A model generated the notes under the pieces. The model was not told the DNA's origin. It ran no database searches and saw nothing but the letters and a program-made list of their open reading frames with translations. Made by a program: the position numbers and the translations under genes. A stretch of DNA of 64,000 nucleotides from an uncultured Paracoccaceae bacterium (GTDB lineage: Bacteria > Pseudomonadota > Alphaproteobacteria > Rhodobacterales > Rhodobacteraceae), in the NCBI GenBank assembly GCA_947498645.1, contig CANMKS010000001.1:906032-970031 (forward strand), in the 5' to 3' direction. Below, piece by piece: positions 15,121 through 25,754 of this stretch. Position 1 is the first letter of the stretch; every line of letters begins with the position of its first letter.

Positions 15121-18052
15121 CCCAACCGACAGACCGCGCATCTTTGGCAGCCCGCCCGGCGTGGATTTCGCCCAGGGCCTTGTTGAGGGGCTGGAAGAAC
15201 GCTTTGCGGATCTGGCTCCGCATGACTGGGCCAAGGTCGAGATTTACGTCAACACCACGCGGATGCGGCGGCGTATTCGCAGCGTTTTTGATGACGGTCC
15301 CGCCCGGCTTTTGCCACGCATCCGGCTGGTGACGGAATTGGCCAACGACCCGATCACGCTGGCCCTGCGTCCGGCTGTTCCACCGCTGGAGCGGCGCCTG
15401 CAATTGGCGCAATTCGTCAGCAAACTGCTTGATCAGGAACCTGATCTGGCACCGCGCGCCGCACTTTATGATCTATCCGACAGTCTTGCGCTGTTGATGG
15501 ATGAAATGCAGGGCGAAGGCGTGGGCCCCGATGCCATCGCCGCACTGGATGTATCCGACCAATCCGGCCATTGGGAACGCGCGCTGCGGTTCCTAAAGAT
15601 CATCACACCCTTCTTTGGCACCGGGGAAGAACCCCCGGACAAAGAAGCACGGCAACGCATGATGGTCGAGGCATTGGCCGAAAGCTGGCAAACCACACCA
15701 CCTGCACATCCGATCATCGTGGCAGGCTCAACCGGATCACGCGGCGCGACAGCCCATTTCATGCAGGCAGTCGCAAAGCTACCGCAAGGGGCGATCATTC
15801 TGCCAGGCTATGATTTTGATCTGCCGGGACAGGTCTGGCAGGGGATGCAACAGACAACACCAGAAGAGATCCCTCCAGAGGATCACCCACAGTACCGGTT
15901 TCGGCATTTGATGGACCTGATCGGTTTTGCGCACGACGAGGTCAGAAAATGGTCCACCCGCGCGCCGGCCGATGCGCAGCGCAACAAGCTGATCTCACTT
16001 TCCCTGCGGCCCGCACCTGTGACGGATCAATGGCGCACTGACGGCCCTGAACTGGGCGATATGTTGGCCCCAACCGCAGGGCTGACGCTGGTCGAGGCCA
16101 GCAGCCCACGCGCTGAAGCCGAGGCGATCGCACTGCGATTGCGCCAAGCTGTAGATGAAAACAAGACGGCTGCCCTCATCTCACCTGACCGTATGCTGAC
16201 CCGACAGGTGACAGCGGCGCTTGATCGGTGGGATATCACGCCCGATGACAGCGCGGGCGTGCCCCTCGCGCTGTCTGCTCCGGGGCGGTTCCTGCGCCAT
16301 GTGGCCGACCTCTTTGACAAACCGCTGACCGGTGAGGCGTTGCTGATCCTGCTCAAACATCCATTGTGCCATTCTGATCGCCCGGAGCGGGGCGAGCATC
16401 TGCGGCATACACATGATCTGGAACTTCACCTGCGCCGCCACGGACCGCCCTTCCCGACAGCCGGTGATCTGAACCACTGGGCCAGCAAAGACGAACGCCG
16501 CGCCCATTGGGCGGCATGGCTGGCCCCTTTGGTTTGCGGTTTGCAACACAGCGGGACGCAGGATTTGGGCACCTACTATGCGCAACACATCGCGCTGGCC
16601 GAAGCTCTCTCTGCAGGTCCGGATGGCGCAAAGACAGGGGGGCTGTGGGACAAAGCCGCCGGGCGCGAAGCGCGGCGCGTTTGCGAAACGCTCAGACTGG
16701 CCGCAGGCGCAGGTGGCCCAATGACAGCCCGCGATTATGCGGCACTCTTTGGTGGTGTCATCGCAGACGGCGTGGTGCGCGACCGCGACGCGGGCCACCC
16801 TGATATCCTGATCTGGGGCACATTAGAGGCCCGCGTGCATGGCGTTGATCTGACCATTTTGGGCGGCATGAATGATGGCGTCTGGCCCGAAGCACCCAAG
16901 CCCGATCCATGGCTCAACCGCATGATGCGGGCGCAGGCAGGGCTTTTGTTGCCCGAACGGCGCATCGGGCTGTCTGCGCATGATTATCAACAGGCCATAG
17001 CCGGGCCAGAGGTGTGGATCACCCGCGCAAAGCGCTCGGCGGATGCCGAAACGGTGCCGTCACGCTGGGTGAACCGGCTGACCAACCTGCTGAAAGGTCT
17101 GCCCGATCAGCACGGACCAGAGGCATTGAAGGCCATGCAGGCGCGCGGCGATCATTGGTTGGCTATGGCACATGCGCTCTCGACGCCCATGGAACGAACA
17201 GCGCCCGCGCCGCGCCCCTCGCCTTGCCCTCCTGTTGCGGCACGTCCGGATCGGCTTTCGGTCACGCAGATCAAGACGCTGATCCGCGACCCATTTGCAA
17301 TTTATGCGCGCAAGACGCTGCGGCTGGACCCATTGGACCCGCTTGTGCCCAGCGCCGATGCACCACTGCGCGGGATCATCGTCCATCGTATTCTTGAGCG
17401 GTTTATCAAGGCAAAGGGCGGACCGGATGACCGTGATCTGCTGATGCAGATCGCACAGGAAGAGTTCACCAAAGACTGCCCATGGCCGACGATCCGCGCC
17501 CAATGGATGGCGCGCATGGAACGCTCGGTTGATATCTTTCTGGCGGGTGAGGCGATCCGGCAGGCGCTGGCCAAACCCTTCGCGCTAGAGGTGGAGGGCA
17601 AAATCGTTGTTGCACCGTCAGGCGTCTTGCTGACCTGCAACGCAGATCGCATCGACCTGACTGAAGCTGGCGAAGCACTGATCTACGACTATAAAACCGG
17701 CGTCATGCCAACCGGACCGCAGCAGGAAAAATTCGACAAGCAGCTGCTGCTTGAGGCGGCAATGCTCGAACGTGGTGCGTTTGAAAAAATCGGCGAACGC
17801 CACGTTACAGGTGCCAGCTTCATCGGCGTCAACGCCGGGATGAACGTCGTGCCCGCACCGCTTTCCAAGCAGCCACCCGATCAGGTTTGGGCAGAGTTAG
17901 AGACGCTTTTTGGCAATTGGGATGACCCAACACGCGGGTATACCGCGCGGCTCGCGCTTTTCCTGAAATCCGACCACGGATCATATGATCACCTGTCGCG
18001 CTATGGCGAATGGGACACCAGCGATGAACCCGCGCCAGAGGTGCTGACATGA
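15113..18052 (+). CDS. addB: Double-strand-break repair protein AddB (alphaproteobacterial type)
   Basis: 979 residues. An inactivated helicase-like N-terminal part (from IFGSPPGVDFAQGLVEG) is followed by a C-terminal PD-(D/E)xK nuclease from about residue 745, with GIIVHRILERF, CNADRIDL and YDYKTG. With AddA it forms the helicase-nuclease that resects broken ends for RecA. I see no cysteine cluster for an iron-sulfur centre like that of Bacillus AddB. ATG 15113 overlaps the murU stop and begins the conserved sequence; a longer frame upstream only shadows murU. It overlaps addA by four bases. Confidence 0.92.
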   Translation: MFDPTDRPRIFGSPPGVDFAQGLVEGLEERFADLAPHDWAKVEIYVNTTRMRRRIRSVFDDGPARLLPRIRLVTELANDPITLALRPAVPPLERRLQLAQFVSKLLDQEPDLAPRAALYDLSDSLALLMDEMQGEGVGPDAIAALDVSDQSGHWERALRFLKIITPFFGTGEEPPDKEARQRMMVEALAESWQTTPPAHPIIVAGSTGSRGATAHFMQAVAKLPQGAIILPGYDFDLPGQVWQGMQQTTPEEIPPEDHPQYRFRHLMDLIGFAHDEVRKWSTRAPADAQRNKLISLSLRPAPVTDQWRTDGPELGDMLAPTAGLTLVEASSPRAEAEAIALRLRQAVDENKTAALISPDRMLTRQVTAALDRWDITPDDSAGVPLALSAPGRFLRHVADLFDKPLTGEALLILLKHPLCHSDRPERGEHLRHTHDLELHLRRHGPPFPTAGDLNHWASKDERRAHWAAWLAPLVCGLQHSGTQDLGTYYAQHIALAEALSAGPDGAKTGGLWDKAAGREARRVCETLRLAAGAGGPMTARDYAALFGGVIADGVVRDRDAGHPDILIWGTLEARVHGVDLTILGGMNDGVWPEAPKPDPWLNRMMRAQAGLLLPERRIGLSAHDYQQAIAGPEVWITRAKRSADAETVPSRWVNRLTNLLKGLPDQHGPEALKAMQARGDHWLAMAHALSTPMERTAPAPRPSPCPPVAARPDRLSVTQIKTLIRDPFAIYARKTLRLDPLDPLVPSADAPLRGIIVHRILERFIKAKGGPDDRDLLMQIAQEEFTKDCPWPTIRAQWMARMERSVDIFLAGEAIRQALAKPFALEVEGKIVVAPSGVLLTCNADRIDLTEAGEALIYDYKTGVMPTGPQQEKFDKQLLLEAAMLERGAFEKIGERHVTGASFIGVNAGMNVVPAPLSKQPPDQVWAELETLFGNWDDPTRGYTARLALFLKSDHGSYDHLSRYGEWDTSDEPAPEVLT

Positions 18053-21000
18053 TACGTGACGATGCAACCCAGCGGCAGGTCGAAGCGGCAGATCCAGGAT
18101 ATTCCACCTGGCTATCGGCCAATGCCGGATCAGGCAAAACGCGCGTGCTGACGGACCGCGTTGCCCGTTTGCTGCTGGAAGAGGTCTCGCCCCAGAACAT
18201 CCTTTGCCTGACCTACACCAAAGCCGCCGCAGCCGAGATGCAGAACCGCCTGTTCAAGCGGCTGGGCGCATGGGCAATGATGCCCGATGCGGATTTGCGG
18301 GCAGAGCTGACCACATTGGGCGTCGATCGTCAGATAGAAGACGCGCAGCTTGCGCAGGCGCGCACCCTCTTTGCCCGCGCCATTGAAACGCCGGGTGGGC
18401 TGAAAATCCAGACGATCCATTCGTTCTGCGCTGGCGTTCTGCGGCGGTTCCCGCTTGAGGCGCAGGTCAGCCCACAATTCCGAGAGATGGAAGAGCGCGA
18501 CGCAGAATTGCTACGCGCGGATGTGGTGGATGGCCTTATCTTGGGGTCCAAGGCAGATGTGGTACATCAGCTTTTGCAGCATTTCACCGGCGACGACCTT
18601 GGTAAATTCACAGCCGAGGTTGCCAAGAACAGCGACTACTTCCAGAAACCCCTGGACGAAGCGGCACTTCTGCAAAAGCTTGATCTGCCCGCTGGGCTAA
18701 ATGCGCAAAGGCTTTGCGATGATGTCTTTGACAGCGATTTGCTGGAACAGCTCGCCGCAGCCTGTGCCACCGGATCCGCAAATGATGTCAAAGCGGCGAA
18801 TGCCCTGAATAGGCTGTTACAGGCTGATGCTGGTCCAAACGATATTCTCAAAGGACTTGAGGATGTCTTTCTTACCAAATCAGGCAAGGCACCCTTTACC
18901 GCCAAAATCGGCACGTTCCCCACCAAGGCAACCCGCAACGCCCACCCGGACCTTGTCGCGGATGTTGAGGTGTTGATGGGACGGGTCGAGGATATTCGCC
19001 CGCTTCGACTTGGGCTGATCGCGTTTGAAAAGACAACCGCGCTCTACCATTTTGCACAGGCTTTCCTGCCCGCCTATGCCGATCGCAAGCTGACCATGGG
19101 GGCCTTGGATTTTGACGATCTGATCCGCAAGGCCAAGGCGCTTTTGACCGATCCAACCGTCGCGCAATGGGTGCTGTTCCGGCTTGACGGTGGCATTGAT
19201 CATATCCTGGTGGACGAAGCCCAGGACACCAGCCCGACCCAATGGGCCGTGATCGAACAGCTCACGCAGGAATTTGCGACCGGTGAAGGCGCGCGGGCTG
19301 ACCGCGAACGTACGGTGTTTGTCGTGGGTGACAAGAAGCAATCAATCTACTCCTTCCAAGGGGCCGATCCCGCCGCATTTGACCAGATGAAAGGCCACTT
19401 TCAGGCAGCACATGAGGGGATTGGCAAACCCTTCAACATCACCTCACTGGATCATTCTTTCCGGTCTTCGCAGGCGATCTTGTCCGTTGTTGATGCAACC
19501 TTCCAGGGGGACCGTGCCGCCGGGATGGATGAAGGTCTGAACCACATCGCTTTTAAGGATGCGATGCCGGGGCGCGTTGATCTCTGGCCCGTGGTAGAAA
19601 AATCCAAAGAGGAAGAAGACCGGCTTTGGTACGAACCTGTCGATCTGCCTAGCGCCACAGATCACACGGTGATCATGGCCCAGCGCGTGGCATCCCAGAT
19701 CAAGCATATGATCGACAACGACACGATCCCAGTTGAGGTCGAAAACACTGGCACTTACCAGCGCCGCCCAATCACAGAAGGCGATTTCCTGATCCTTGTG
19801 CAACGCCGTTCAGAACTTTTTTCAGAGATCATTCGCGCCTGCAAAGCCGCCGACCTCAAAATCGCGGGCGCGGACCGCCTGCGCGTCGGGGCCGAACTGG
19901 CGGTCAAAGACCTTGCTGCATTGCTCAGCTTTCTGGCTTTGCCAGAGGACGATCTGTCGCTTGCCGCTGCCTTGCGGTCACCCCTGTTTGATTGGTCAGA
20001 GCAGGCGCTCTTTACGCTGGCGCATCACCGGGCCAAGGATGCGTATCTTTGGACGGCGTTGCGCGGTTCCACGCATGGCGAAACGCTTGCCGTCATTGAT
20101 GATCTGCGCAGGCAGGCCGATTTCCTGCGCCCCTATGATCTGATCGAACGTATCCTCACCCGCCATGACGGGCGGCGCAAACTGCTGGCTCGATTGGGGC
20201 CAGAAGCCGAAGACGGGATCGATGCGTTGCTATCTCAGGCGCTCGCCTACGAAAGCACGGGCGTGCCCAGCCTGACAGGTTTCTTGACCTGGATGGAAAC
20301 CGATGACCTTGAAATCAAGCGCCAGATGGACAGTCAGGGCGACCGCATTCGCGTGATGACCGTGCATGGGGCAAAGGGGCTTGAGGCGCCGATTGTCATC
20401 CTGCCGGACACCGCCAAACGCGACAATCAGGCCAAGCAGGAAATGCTGCCTGCCGGGGATCATGTCCTCTGGAAAACACCAACCAATGCATCCGCCCCCG
20501 CGGTGACCGCCTTGCGCGATGATGTTGTGGCCAAACAAGCCCGCGAGCGGATGCGCCTGCTTTACGTGGCCATGACCCGCGCCGAAAAATGGCTGATTGT
20601 GGGCGCAGCAGGTGATGTCGGTGACGGCGATGCAAGCTGGTACAATATCGTGGCCGACGGGATGGCGCAGCGCGGCGATTTTGATGCGATGCACGGTGAC
20701 CTGACGGTGCGCCGCGTTGCCGAAGGTGATTGGGACAAACCTGAACTGGCGATCCCGGATCAGAAACCAACGCCCGAGGTCACGCCGCCCAGCTTTGACA
20801 GGCTGGAGCTTCCTGCAAGAACAAAGACCATTGCGCCCTCCGAATTGGGTGGTGCCAAGGTGTTGCCCGGCGATCCGGCCGAGCTTGATGAAGAGGACGC
20901 CAAGGCGCGCGGCACCCTGATTCACCGCCTCTTGGAACACCTGCCAATGGCCCCGCCAAAGGAACGGCATAGCCTTGGCCTGCAACTCATCCAATCTGAT

Positions 21001-21384
21001 GAAAGCGCATTGGTGGATGAGGTCCGCGGATTGATCGACCAGCCGGACTTGCAATGGCTCTGGACCGATGACGCGCTGAGCGAAGTTGATATCACCGCCG
21101 ATCTGCCAGGTATCGGGCGCATCCACGGCGCGATTGATCGGCTGATTATCGGACCTGATAAAATCACTGCGATTGACTATAAATCTAACCGCATTGTGCC
21201 CAAGAAGCCCGAACAGACCCCAATTGGCCTGATACGACAGCTTGGGGCATATGCGATGGCTCTCCACAAGATATACCCCGATCACAGCATTGAGGCGGCA
21301 ATCCTGTGGACGCACACGGGCGAATTGATGGTTTTTCCGGATGATCTACTTCACGAAGCCATGATCGATGTTGCGACACCTTGA
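18049..21384 (+). CDS. addA: Double-strand-break repair helicase/nuclease AddA
   Basis: 1111-residue UvrD/RecB-type superfamily 1 helicase with C-terminal nuclease. Motif I is SANAGSGKTRVLTDR (about residues 23-37), motif II ILVDEAQDTSPTQW, motif III VVGDKKQSIYSFQGAD, motif V/VI VMTVHGAKGLEAP and RLLYVAMTRAEKW. The nuclease motifs are RGTLIHRLLEHLP and AIDYKSN near the end. It forms the AddAB complex with the upstream gene, to which it is joined by an ATGA overlap. A likely trxA promoter overlaps its stop codon. Confidence 0.95.
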   Translation: MIRDDATQRQVEAADPGYSTWLSANAGSGKTRVLTDRVARLLLEEVSPQNILCLTYTKAAAAEMQNRLFKRLGAWAMMPDADLRAELTTLGVDRQIEDAQLAQARTLFARAIETPGGLKIQTIHSFCAGVLRRFPLEAQVSPQFREMEERDAELLRADVVDGLILGSKADVVHQLLQHFTGDDLGKFTAEVAKNSDYFQKPLDEAALLQKLDLPAGLNAQRLCDDVFDSDLLEQLAAACATGSANDVKAANALNRLLQADAGPNDILKGLEDVFLTKSGKAPFTAKIGTFPTKATRNAHPDLVADVEVLMGRVEDIRPLRLGLIAFEKTTALYHFAQAFLPAYADRKLTMGALDFDDLIRKAKALLTDPTVAQWVLFRLDGGIDHILVDEAQDTSPTQWAVIEQLTQEFATGEGARADRERTVFVVGDKKQSIYSFQGADPAAFDQMKGHFQAAHEGIGKPFNITSLDHSFRSSQAILSVVDATFQGDRAAGMDEGLNHIAFKDAMPGRVDLWPVVEKSKEEEDRLWYEPVDLPSATDHTVIMAQRVASQIKHMIDNDTIPVEVENTGTYQRRPITEGDFLILVQRRSELFSEIIRACKAADLKIAGADRLRVGAELAVKDLAALLSFLALPEDDLSLAAALRSPLFDWSEQALFTLAHHRAKDAYLWTALRGSTHGETLAVIDDLRRQADFLRPYDLIERILTRHDGRRKLLARLGPEAEDGIDALLSQALAYESTGVPSLTGFLTWMETDDLEIKRQMDSQGDRIRVMTVHGAKGLEAPIVILPDTAKRDNQAKQEMLPAGDHVLWKTPTNASAPAVTALRDDVVAKQARERMRLLYVAMTRAEKWLIVGAAGDVGDGDASWYNIVADGMAQRGDFDAMHGDLTVRRVAEGDWDKPELAIPDQKPTPEVTPPSFDRLELPARTKTIAPSELGGAKVLPGDPAELDEEDAKARGTLIHRLLEHLPMAPPKERHSLGLQLIQSDESALVDEVRGLIDQPDLQWLWTDDALSEVDITADLPGIGRIHGAIDRLIIGPDKITAIDYKSNRIVPKKPEQTPIGLIRQLGAYAMALHKIYPDHSIEAAILWTHTGELMVFPDDLLHEAMIDVATP

Positions 21385-21409
21385 CCAATGCCGCCCCGGT
21401 TCATAGGTT
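21381..21409 (+). promoter_or_regulatory. Candidate promoter of trxA
   Basis: TTGACC (21381-21386), 17-base spacer, TAGGTT (21404-21409), overlapping the addA stop and about 35 bases before the trxA ATG. The -35 is good and the -10 is weak. Confidence 0.4.
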
Positions 21410-21443
21410 CCGGCTCTAATGTTTTTCGCCAAGGAGTAACCTG

Positions 21444-21764
21444 ATGGCAACCGTAGCAGTAACAGACGCGACCTTTGATGCCGAAGTGCGCCAGTCCGAC
21501 ATCCCCGTCGTGGTGGATTTCTGGGCAGAATGGTGTGGCCCATGCAAACAGATCGGCCCCGCATTGGAAGAACTTTCCGCCGAGATGGACGGCAAGGTCA
21601 AGATCGTCAAAGTGAACGTTGACGAAAACCCAAACTCGCCCGCTCAGATGGGTGTGCGCGGCATTCCGGCGCTTTTCGTCTTCAAGAACGGTGAAGTTGT
21701 ATCGAATAAAGCAGGCGCCGCCCCCAAGGCCGCCATTCAAGGCTGGATTGAAGAGTCGATCTAA
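21444..21764 (+). CDS. trxA: Thioredoxin 1
   Basis: 106 residues with the catalytic motif WCGPC (Cys31 and Cys34) inside [15 protein letters not shown], cis-Pro in [13 protein letters not shown], and the usual C-terminal GWIEESI. It is the general cytoplasmic disulfide reductant, also used by MsrA and ribonucleotide reductase. AAGGAG seven bases upstream is a strong ribosome site. It is the last gene of the long rightward run and ends at a strong terminator. Confidence 0.97.
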   Translation: MATVAVTDATFDAEVRQSDIPVVVDFWAEWCGPCKQIGPALEELSAEMDGKVKIVKVNVDENPNSPAQMGVRGIPALFVFKNGEVVSNKAGAAPKAAIQGWIEESI

Positions 21765-21784
21765 GCTGAAGCTTCCGATTTCGC

Positions 21785-21814
21785 AAAAAGGGCGCCCATT
21801 GCGGCGCCCTTTTT
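21785..21814. terminator. Strong bidirectional intrinsic terminator
   Basis: AAAAAGGGCGCC (21785-21796), loop CATTGC, GGCGCCCTTTTT (21803-21814): a perfect 12-bp stem flanked by A and T runs. It serves trxA in one direction and the convergent gene ending at 21814 in the other. Confidence 0.92.
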
Positions 21815-22722
21815 CATACGGGCCACCCGTGCCCGCGCAATACGGTGCGGATCGTGTCTTTGGCCTCTGGCCTTCCCGCATTGATCGCTCGCAATTGCAG
21901 GAACCAATACAAATACGCCGCATAGTTCGGCCGGTGCTGCGCTGTCAGATCAAAGGCAGTTGGGTCTTCACCGCGCAAGGCGATGTGATGAAAGTCCGAC
22001 TTTCCAAACAGGATCAGCGGTTTTTCAAAAAAGTACCCCATGAACCCAACGCTTGAATTCTGGGTGACGATGTAGTCGCAGTTCTGCAAATTCTGGACGT
22101 CGCCATTCATCGAAACGGAAAGCCGGGCATTCTCGGCCAAGATCTGTTCCAGCGCGCGCTGCTCTGCATCGCTGTAGGTCTCGGATGGATGCAAAGTGGC
22201 GATCACCTTGCGGGTCGGATCACGGGCAAGCACGGTCTTGATCATGTCAATCGGGCTACAGGATTGAAACGACCGCTGGCGCAGCAACTGCCCTTGCAAA
22301 GGCACATAGACAAAACCGGTGTCACGGATGTGCTGCGGCGCATCACCAAACAGGCGCTTGCGCCAGTAGCGATAGAAATTTGCGGCCTCATGTGCAGTGA
22401 TATTTGCCGGATCAAAACTGTCCTGCGCGACGGGCCAATCCCACCGGACGGCGCCCTGTTCTATATGCCAGAACGGATAAAGATAGGTCTTGCGAAATGT
22501 TAGACCGCGACCATTCACCGGCTTATCCATTAACCACAAACTCCGCCCCGGCCGGGCCAGCGCACGAATACGGGCCAGATCATCGTCACCATCAAAGGCG
22601 ACTTGCAGCCCTGCTTCTTGCAGCACCTCGGACAGCTTTGAGATAAAGTTGTGGTTGCCTCGTTCCGCCTGCCTGCGCAGCTTGGGATGCAGATAGAATG
22701 TGACAGTGTCCTGCGCGCTCAT
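21814..22722 (-). CDS. Capsule-polysaccharide (Kps/GT99-like) type protein, uncertain
   Basis: 302 residues from ATG 22722. A region [17 protein letters not shown], then [13 protein letters not shown], a central [18 protein letters not shown] and the following [15 protein letters not shown] look like the C-terminal half of Kps-type capsular polysaccharide transferases, where a HP pair and an NS[ST]VG motif bind the nucleotide-sugar. The N-terminus shows [20 protein letters not shown]. No other polysaccharide gene is near, so the role is unknown. A longer start at 22806 would run into the hslV promoter and lacks a ribosome site; the chosen start has only a weak one. It shares the terminator with trxA. 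Confidence 0.55.
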   Translation of the reverse strand: MSAQDTVTFYLHPKLRRQAERGNHNFISKLSEVLQEAGLQVAFDGDDDLARIRALARPGRSLWLMDKPVNGRGLTFRKTYLYPFWHIEQGAVRWDWPVAQDSFDPANITAHEAANFYRYWRKRLFGDAPQHIRDTGFVYVPLQGQLLRQRSFQSCSPIDMIKTVLARDPTRKVIATLHPSETYSDAEQRALEQILAENARLSVSMNGDVQNLQNCDYIVTQNSSVGFMGYFFEKPLILFGKSDFHHIALRGEDPTAFDLTAQHRPNYAAYLYWFLQLRAINAGRPEAKDTIRTVLRGHGWPV

Positions 22723-22825
22723 GCCGGTTACGCTACTGATGTGCCCAAGCGGGAACAAGCCGTCCGGGGTTGTTTGGCGGCAAACCCCCCGCCATATAGT
22801 ACGCAACAGTTTTCAGGAGCAGACG

Positions 22826-23383
22826 ATGGCAAGCGAAGAATTCCCCGGCTGGCACGGCACCACGATTATTGGGGTCCGCAAAGACGGACAGGTTGTGATC
22901 GCTGGCGACGGGCAGGTCAGCCTTGGCCAAACCGTGATCAAAGGGACCGCGCGCAAGGTACGGCGTCTGTCACCGGGCGGGCAGGATGTGATCTGCGGCT
23001 TTGCCGGATCCACGGCAGATGCGTTTACGCTGCTTGAACGGTTAGAAAAGAAACTGGAGGCAACACCGGGCCAGTTGGCGCGTGCCTCGGTCGAATTAGC
23101 CAAGGACTGGCGCACAGACAAATACCTGCAAAAGCTCGAAGCGATGCTCATCGTCAGCGACGGGACCGACCTGTTGGTGATTACAGGTGCGGGTGATGTG
23201 CTTGAACCGGAACATGATATCGCTGCCATCGGATCCGGTGGGAACTTTGCCCTCGCGGCCGGGCGCGCCATGATGGACAGCGACAAAACCGCCGAAACGA
23301 TTGCCCGCGATGCGATGGCGATTGCCGCCGATATCTGCGTCTACACCAATGGCAATCTGACGGTTGAGGCAATCAAACCATGA
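22826..23383 (+). CDS. hslV: ATP-dependent protease subunit HslV
   Basis: 185 residues, the family length. After a propeptide of 11 residues the catalytic threonine follows in [40 protein letters not shown] and the C-terminal [10 protein letters not shown] are also typical. It is the proteolytic double ring of the HslUV protease. AGGAG six bases upstream selects ATG 22826. Its stop overlaps the start of an unrelated membrane-protein gene, which separates it from hslU. Confidence 0.97.
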   Translation: MASEEFPGWHGTTIIGVRKDGQVVIAGDGQVSLGQTVIKGTARKVRRLSPGGQDVICGFAGSTADAFTLLERLEKKLEATPGQLARASVELAKDWRTDKYLQKLEAMLIVSDGTDLLVITGAGDVLEPEHDIAAIGSGGNFALAAGRAMMDSDKTAETIARDAMAIAADICVYTNGNLTVEAIKP

Positions 23384-24438
23384 TAGAACGCGATGACATT
23401 CGGGCGGCTGTTGCATCTGGCCTGATCAACGAAAAACAGGCCGCCGGGCTGATCAGCCTGTCAGACAGCCGCCGGAGTGCGCGCGAAAACCTAAACCCCG
23501 GCGATGAACCCTTTGAACTGTTCAAAGGTTTCAACGAGATTTTCATCGTCATCGGCCTGTTGATCTTGTCCACCGGGTGGTGGGGCGTTGTGGCACTGGC
23601 CTTGGGTGATGAGATCGTGAACCTGCAAGACTATGCCATGGTCGTCTCGCTGATCGGTGCGGGTATCCTGTGGCTTTTGTCCGAATATTTTGTGCGCAAA
23701 CGGCGCATGGTGGCCCCTGCCATCGCCCTGTCAATCATGTTCGCGGCCAACGCGGCATTCGGCATTACCGCAGTGATGTCCGAGCCCTTCATGATCGCGC
23801 AGAATGACTTTTCCAGCGTGCCATTGCCGCTGTTCCTGTCAACGCTCGCAATCCTCGTCTACTGGTGGCGTTTCCGCGTGCCATTCGCCATGGCCATGAT
23901 TGCGGTCGGGCTGTTCATCACCGCAATTGTCTATGCGGCAAGCCGCGAAGGGCGGGTGGCGGATATGAGTGAGTTTTTCCTTCTCTCTGCTGGCGGCCCG
24001 TTTGCTTGGATCACACTGGTGCTGGGCATTCTCGTCTTCGCCGTCGCGATGATGTTCGATATGAGCGACCCGCACCGCGTCACCCGCCGCTCGGCCAACG
24101 GGTTCTGGCTGCATGTGGTCGCCGCACCCGCATTGGTAAACACCATGGCGCTTTCGCTGTTGGATCAAGACAGCAACCTGATCCTGCTCGCAGTGTTGAT
24201 GCTCTTTGCTGTTGTTGCCATTGTGATTGACCGCCGCTCATTCCTGATTGCGGCCATTGGCTATATCGTGGCCCTCGCCGCGACTGTTTTTGATGGCGAC
24301 GGGGCGGCACTCACCGTGCTGATCCTCGGTGTTGTCCTCCTTCTGCTCGGCGCATTCTGGGAACGGATCAGAGCGCGTATCTTGCGCCTGATGCCCGGCT
24401 TCATCCCACTGCACCGCCTACCTCCATCGCAAGTTTGA
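23380..24438 (+). CDS. Multi-spanning membrane protein with DUF2157-like N-terminus, between hslV and hslU
   Basis: 352 residues. A short N-terminal helical segment ([19 protein letters not shown]) resembles the start of DUF2157 proteins and is followed by about ten hydrophobic helices with short loops (for example [20 protein letters not shown] and [19 protein letters not shown]). No enzymatic motif is seen. It begins inside the hslV stop codon (ATGA) and ends eight bases before hslU, so it is almost surely co-transcribed and coupled with the protease genes. Its function is unknown; a link with HslUV is suggested only by position. Confidence 0.8.
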   Translation: MIERDDIRAAVASGLINEKQAAGLISLSDSRRSARENLNPGDEPFELFKGFNEIFIVIGLLILSTGWWGVVALALGDEIVNLQDYAMVVSLIGAGILWLLSEYFVRKRRMVAPAIALSIMFAANAAFGITAVMSEPFMIAQNDFSSVPLPLFLSTLAILVYWWRFRVPFAMAMIAVGLFITAIVYAASREGRVADMSEFFLLSAGGPFAWITLVLGILVFAVAMMFDMSDPHRVTRRSANGFWLHVVAAPALVNTMALSLLDQDSNLILLAVLMLFAVVAIVIDRRSFLIAAIGYIVALAATVFDGDGAALTVLILGVVLLLLGAFWERIRARILRLMPGFIPLHRLPPSQV

Positions 24439-24446
24439 AAGTAAAT

Positions 24447-25754
24447 ATGACTGACCTTACTCCCCGCGAAATCGTCTCGGAACTTGACCGTTTCATCATC
24501 GGCCAGAAAGACGCCAAACGTGCCGTCGCTGTCGCCTTGCGCAACCGCTGGCGGCGCAAGCAGCTGGGCGATGATCTGCGTGACGAGGTCTATCCAAAGA
24601 ACATCCTGATGATCGGGCCCACTGGTGTGGGTAAAACCGAAATCTCGCGCCGTTTGGCGAAACTGGCGCGCGCGCCCTTCCTCAAGGTCGAAGCGACGAA
24701 GTTTACCGAGGTCGGCTATGTGGGGCGTGACGTCGAGCAGATCATCCGCGATCTGGTTGATACCGCGATCATCGACACCCGCGAACATATGCGCGAGGAC
24801 GTGAAGGCCAAGGCCCGCAGCGCCGCAGAAGAACGTGTGATCACCGCCGTGGCTGGCGCCGATGCTCGTGACGGCACGCGCGATATGTTCCGCAAAAAGC
24901 TCAAATCAGGCGAACTTGACGACACAGTGATCGAGCTGGAGCTTGCCGATACATCCAACCCAATGGGCGGTTTCGAAATCCCCGGACAGCCCGGCGGGAT
25001 GGGCGGCATGATGAACCTTGGCGATTTGTTCGGCAAAGCCATGGGCGGACGCACAGTTAAGAAGAAGATGACCGTGGCGGACAGCTATGAAGCACTGATC
25101 GCCGATGAAGCGGACAAGCTGCTGGACGACGAAAGTGTGACCAAGGCCGCGTTGGAAGCTGTTGAACAGAATGGCATCGTATTTCTGGATGAAATCGACA
25201 AGGTTTGCGCCCGCGCTGATGCCCGCGGTGCAGATGTGTCGCGTGAAGGTGTGCAGCGCGACCTGCTGCCGCTGATCGAAGGCACAACCGTGTCCACCAA
25301 ACACGGGCCGATCAAGACCGACCACATCCTTTTCATCGCATCCGGCGCTTTCCACGTGGCAAAGCCGTCGGACCTGCTGCCCGAACTGCAAGGCCGCCTG
25401 CCGATCCGGGTTGAACTCCGCGCGCTGACCGAAGACGATTTTGTGCGCATCCTGACCGAGACGGACAATGCGCTGACCCTGCAATACTCCGCACTGATGA
25501 AAACCGAAGAGGTGACGGTGACCTTCACCGAAAACGGGATCAAGGCACTGGCCAAGATCGCGGCAGAGGTGAACGAAGCCGTCGAAAACATCGGGGCGCG
25601 CAGGCTCTATACGGTGATCGAACGGGTGTTCGAGGATCTGTCGTTCAACGCACCGGATCGCGCCGGGGATGAGATCGCCATTGATAGCGCATTCGTAGAA
25701 CAGCACTTGGGTGAACTATCGCGGTCAATGGACGTCAGCCGCTACGTATTGTGA
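24447..25754 (+). CDS. hslU: HslU ATPase subunit of the HslUV protease
   Basis: 435-residue AAA+ unfoldase. The start [17 protein letters not shown] is characteristic, followed by Walker [17 protein letters not shown] (about residues 58-73), an intermediate domain (about 110-230), Walker [11 protein letters not shown], and the [12 protein letters not shown] and IGARRLYTV segments. The C-terminus SRYVL is the peptide that docks into HslV. ATG 24447 is preferred over TTG 24435 by homology. Its stop overlaps the start of a small membrane protein gene. Confidence 0.97.
   Translation: MTDLTPREIVSELDRFIIGQKDAKRAVAVALRNRWRRKQLGDDLRDEVYPKNILMIGPTGVGKTEISRRLAKLARAPFLKVEATKFTEVGYVGRDVEQIIRDLVDTAIIDTREHMREDVKAKARSAAEERVITAVAGADARDGTRDMFRKKLKSGELDDTVIELELADTSNPMGGFEIPGQPGGMGGMMNLGDLFGKAMGGRTVKKKMTVADSYEALIADEADKLLDDESVTKAALEAVEQNGIVFLDEIDKVCARADARGADVSREGVQRDLLPLIEGTTVSTKHGPIKTDHILFIASGAFHVAKPSDLLPELQGRLPIRVELRALTEDDFVRILTETDNALTLQYSALMKTEEVTVTFTENGIKALAKIAAEVNEAVENIGARRLYTVIERVFEDLSFNAPDRAGDEIAIDSAFVEQHLGELSRSMDVSRYVL

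Noticed and set aside
20230-21315. 361-codon antisense frame over addA
   Set aside because: It lies entirely under the helicase and nuclease motifs of addA and shows no domain or ribosome site.
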